Translations under genes and position numbers: made by a program
Notes under the pieces: generated by a model
What the model was told of the DNA's origin: nothing
Databases searched by the model: none
Seen by the model: only the letters and a program-made list of their open reading frames with translations
Shown: one piece after another, positions 25,188 to 26,852 of the stretch
Layout of the letters: each line of letters begins with the position of its first letter
How positions within the stretch are numbered: the first letter of the stretch is position 1
DNA from: Devosiaceae bacterium
Lineage (GTDB): Bacteria; Pseudomonadota; Alphaproteobacteria; Rhizobiales; Devosiaceae
DNA length: 26,852 nt
Assembly (NCBI GenBank): GCA_021648585.1
Contig: JAKISM010000011.1
Location: 1 to 26,852, forward strand
Reading direction: 5' to 3'

Positions 25188-25354
25188 TATAGAAGGCTCT
25201 TCAAAAGCCTAGTGATATTTATTTTGGAGATAGTTTAATAGATATTTTCCTTAAAAACAGCACAATATTATTGATATTTTGCTGTTTTTAAGGGAAAGAG
25301 GTATAAATTAGCTCCCTAAAGAAATGTTGCTAGGCTTTTGAAGAGCCTTCTATA
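25188..25354. repeat. Hairpin-type element with 25-bp perfect terminal inverted repeats (MITE-like)
   Basis: The ends 25188-25212 and 25330-25354 are exact 25-bp inverted copies beginning TATAGAAGGCTCTTC. Nested inside is a second perfect 14-bp pair, CCTTAAAAACAGCA (25249-25262) and TGCTGTTTTTAAGG (25280-25293). The stretches between outer and inner arms are also partly complementary, so nearly the whole 167 bp is an imperfect palindrome. Each outer arm holds a small AGGCT-N7-AGCCT stem. It has no coding capacity. TA at both tips would fit a TA-target element of the IS630/Tc1 type; that is inference. Confidence 0.75.
25279..25307 (+). promoter_or_regulatory. Possible recG promoter inside the palindromic element
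   Basis: TTGCTG (25279-25284) and TATAAA (25302-25307) are 17 bases apart and upstream of recG. The -35 is a poor match and the -10 a good one. The element's symmetry gives a weaker leftward counterpart (25258-25263 with 25235-25240). Confidence 0.35.
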
Positions 25355-25372
25355 AATTTATAAAGAGAATAA

Positions 25373-26852
25373 ATGGCTCGTTCTGAACTTTTAACACCGC
25401 TATTTCGCTCGCTACGCTCCTTAAAAGGCGTGGGACCGCAACTTAGTGTGTTGTTCAAAAAGTTTTTTGCAACCCCAAAAGAACAAGAAGCAATAGCGCT
25501 TGATGTTTTAATGCACATGCCAAGCCAAATTATTGATAGGCGTGCACAAGTTAGCATAGCAAATGCCTATTTTAATTCGATTGTTACACTAAAATTACAT
25601 ATTGATAGGCATCAGCCGCCACCAAAGAACCGCACCAATATTCCGCATCGAGTTTTTTGCCATGATGAAAGCGGTGAAATCTCGTTAGTGTTTTTTCGCT
25701 CGCACGGGAATTGGGTAGAGCGCTCTTTGCCTGTTGGCGAGGTGCGTTTTGTCTCTGGGGAAATTGCTTTTTTTAATGGTGAAAAGCAAATCACCCACCC
25801 TGATTATATCGTAACGCCAGAAAATTTTGACGATTTACCATTAGTTGAGCCTATTTATCCGCTTACGCATGGGCTCTCCTCTAAAGCTTTAAGAAAAATC
25901 ATTGTGCAAATTGTTAGCACCTTGCCAAGCCTGCCTGAATGGGTTGATAAAAATCGCTTAGAGCAATTTAATTGGCCAAGTTTTGATGATGCAATGCGTG
26001 CGGTTCATACTCCAAAAAACCCTCAAGAAGCTGAAATAAATTCGCCTGCCAGAATGCGCCTTGCTTATGATGAATATCTGGCAGGGCAATTAACTTTGCA
26101 AATTATTCGCTCATCAATGACCAAAGAAAAAGGCGTAAACCGCCAATTTTCGGGTGCTATTACAAAAAAGTTACAAGCCGCCCTGCCCTTTATTTTAACT
26201 GATGGGCAGCAAAATGCGATAAAAGAAATATTTGGTGATTTGCAAAATAAAGATAAAATGTCACGCTTACTTCAGGGTGATGTTGGTTCAGGCAAAACCA
26301 TTGTGGCGCTTATGGCAATGGCGGCAATCGCTGAAAGTTCAGCACAATCTGCCCTAATGGCGCCAACTGATCTCTTGGCTAATCAGCATTATAAAAGCCT
26401 AAAACCCCTATGCGATAAGGTGGGGCTTAATATTGTACTTTTAACTGGCAAACAAAAAATTGCTGATAAAAGAGCCGCGCTTGAAAGCATAAAAAGCGGT
26501 GAGAGCAATATTATTATTGGCACACATGCGCTTTTTCAATCTGATGTTGAGTTTAATAATCTTGGGCTAACCATAATTGATGAGCAGCATAGATTTGGCG
26601 TTTATCAGCGCCTTGCACTATCTGAAAAAGGCAAAAATGCAGATTTACTGGTAATGAGCGCCACGCCAATTCCTCGCTCTTTAGTGCTAACTCATTTTGG
26701 CGATATGGCAGTTAGCATATTAAAAGAAAAACCAGCAGGCAGAAGGCCTATTAAAACCGCAGCTTTACCTATTGGAAAATATGACAATGTTATAAATCGT
26801 CTCAAGACGCAAATCAATGATAGCGCGCAAGCCTTTGGGGTTTGTCCATTAG
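25373..26852 (+). CDS. recG: ATP-dependent DNA helicase RecG, 3' end outside window
   Basis: This helicase remodels stalled forks and Holliday junctions. 493 codons are visible of about 700. The start MARSELLTPLF is followed by SLKGVGPQL and the wedge-domain phrase VLMHMPSQIIDRR. An OB-like domain follows, then the helicase domain: LLQGDVGSGKTIVALMAM (Walker A), IIGTHALFQ, IIDEQHRFGV (DEQH box) and SATPIPRSL. The frame is still open at the last base, in VCPL, a segment conserved in RecG. The ATG at 25373 has AAAGAG 5 bases upstream. It is divergent from sdhE-mfd. Confidence 0.97.
   Translation, partial: MARSELLTPLFRSLRSLKGVGPQLSVLFKKFFATPKEQEAIALDVLMHMPSQIIDRRAQVSIANAYFNSIVTLKLHIDRHQPPPKNRTNIPHRVFCHDESGEISLVFFRSHGNWVERSLPVGEVRFVSGEIAFFNGEKQITHPDYIVTPENFDDLPLVEPIYPLTHGLSSKALRKIIVQIVSTLPSLPEWVDKNRLEQFNWPSFDDAMRAVHTPKNPQEAEINSPARMRLAYDEYLAGQLTLQIIRSSMTKEKGVNRQFSGAITKKLQAALPFILTDGQQNAIKEIFGDLQNKDKMSRLLQGDVGSGKTIVALMAMAAIAESSAQSALMAPTDLLANQHYKSLKPLCDKVGLNIVLLTGKQKIADKRAALESIKSGESNIIIGTHALFQSDVEFNNLGLTIIDEQHRFGVYQRLALSEKGKNADLLVMSATPIPRSLVLTHFGDMAVSILKEKPAGRRPIKTAALPIGKYDNVINRLKTQINDSAQAFGVCPL

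Noticed and set aside
25139..25204. Longer SdhE starting at TTG in the inverted repeat
   Set aside because: These codons cover the predicted promoter and the element's arm, and the product would exceed the usual size of about 90-100 residues.
25409..25420. TCGCTACGCTCC shared between the recG 5' end and the ftsW-murG repeat (19236-19247)
   Set aside because: Only 12 bp, within a region coding a plausible RecG N-terminus. It could be a repeat remnant, but chance cannot be excluded.
25330..25794. Leftward open frames over the recG 5' region
   Set aside because: They lie antisense to the clear recG coding frame, and one begins in the inverted repeat without any recognisable domain.

Overview
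The window is a gene-dense, AT-rich stretch of an alphaproteobacterial chromosome. The order ftsZ-lpxC-bamD-recN-ligA, an IalB-family protein, a divergent sdhE-mfd/recG arrangement and an FtsZ with a long C-terminal linker suggest the Rhizobiales (Hyphomicrobiales) or a close relative. The genus cannot be told from the sequence alone. No rRNA, tRNA, CRISPR array, prophage or complete insertion sequence was seen.

Layout. Positions 1-1587 (+) hold the 3' part of a long-form aminopeptidase P. Positions 1612-3895 hold an accessory block: a leftward pair encoding an exported four-EF-hand protein and a SpNOX-like haem/flavin transmembrane oxidoreductase, divergent from a cysteine-free MarR regulator. 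Positions 3888-9555 (-) hold bamD, recN and ligA, preceded by lpxC. Positions 9668-20474 (-) hold the distal division and cell wall (dcw) cluster in the order ftsW-murG-murC-murB-X-ddl-ftsQ-ftsA-ftsZ. X is a polytopic membrane protein resembling DUF1624/DUF418 acyltransferase-like proteins. Positions 20576-25138 (-) hold sdhE, mfd and an ialB-like gene. Positions 25373-26852 (+) hold the 5' two thirds of recG.

How it works together. MurB, MurC, MurG and Ddl make the lipid II precursor. FtsW, FtsQ, FtsA and FtsZ build the divisome. LpxC commits to lipid A synthesis and BamD serves outer-membrane protein assembly, so most of the left-running genes serve envelope growth and division. RecN, LigA, Mfd and RecG are DNA repair genes. 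Gaps inside the dcw run are mostly under 25 bp or are overlaps. Two breaks stand out: a 223-bp GC-rich repeat spacer between ftsW and murG, and a 162-bp ftsA-ftsZ spacer carrying a near-consensus CtrA box over a good promoter. A strong intrinsic terminator separates ftsZ from lpxC.

Most worth a second look: the EF-hand/NOX-like/MarR block; the acyltransferase-like gene inside the murein operon; the hairpin-type element with 25-bp perfect terminal inverted repeats between sdhE and recG; the repeat array between ftsW and murG, which also encodes the end of FtsW; the CtrA-type ftsZ promoter; and the absence of murD/mraY upstream of ftsW. I saw no clear sign of a wholly new multi-gene system. The NOX/EF-hand pair is the nearest candidate.
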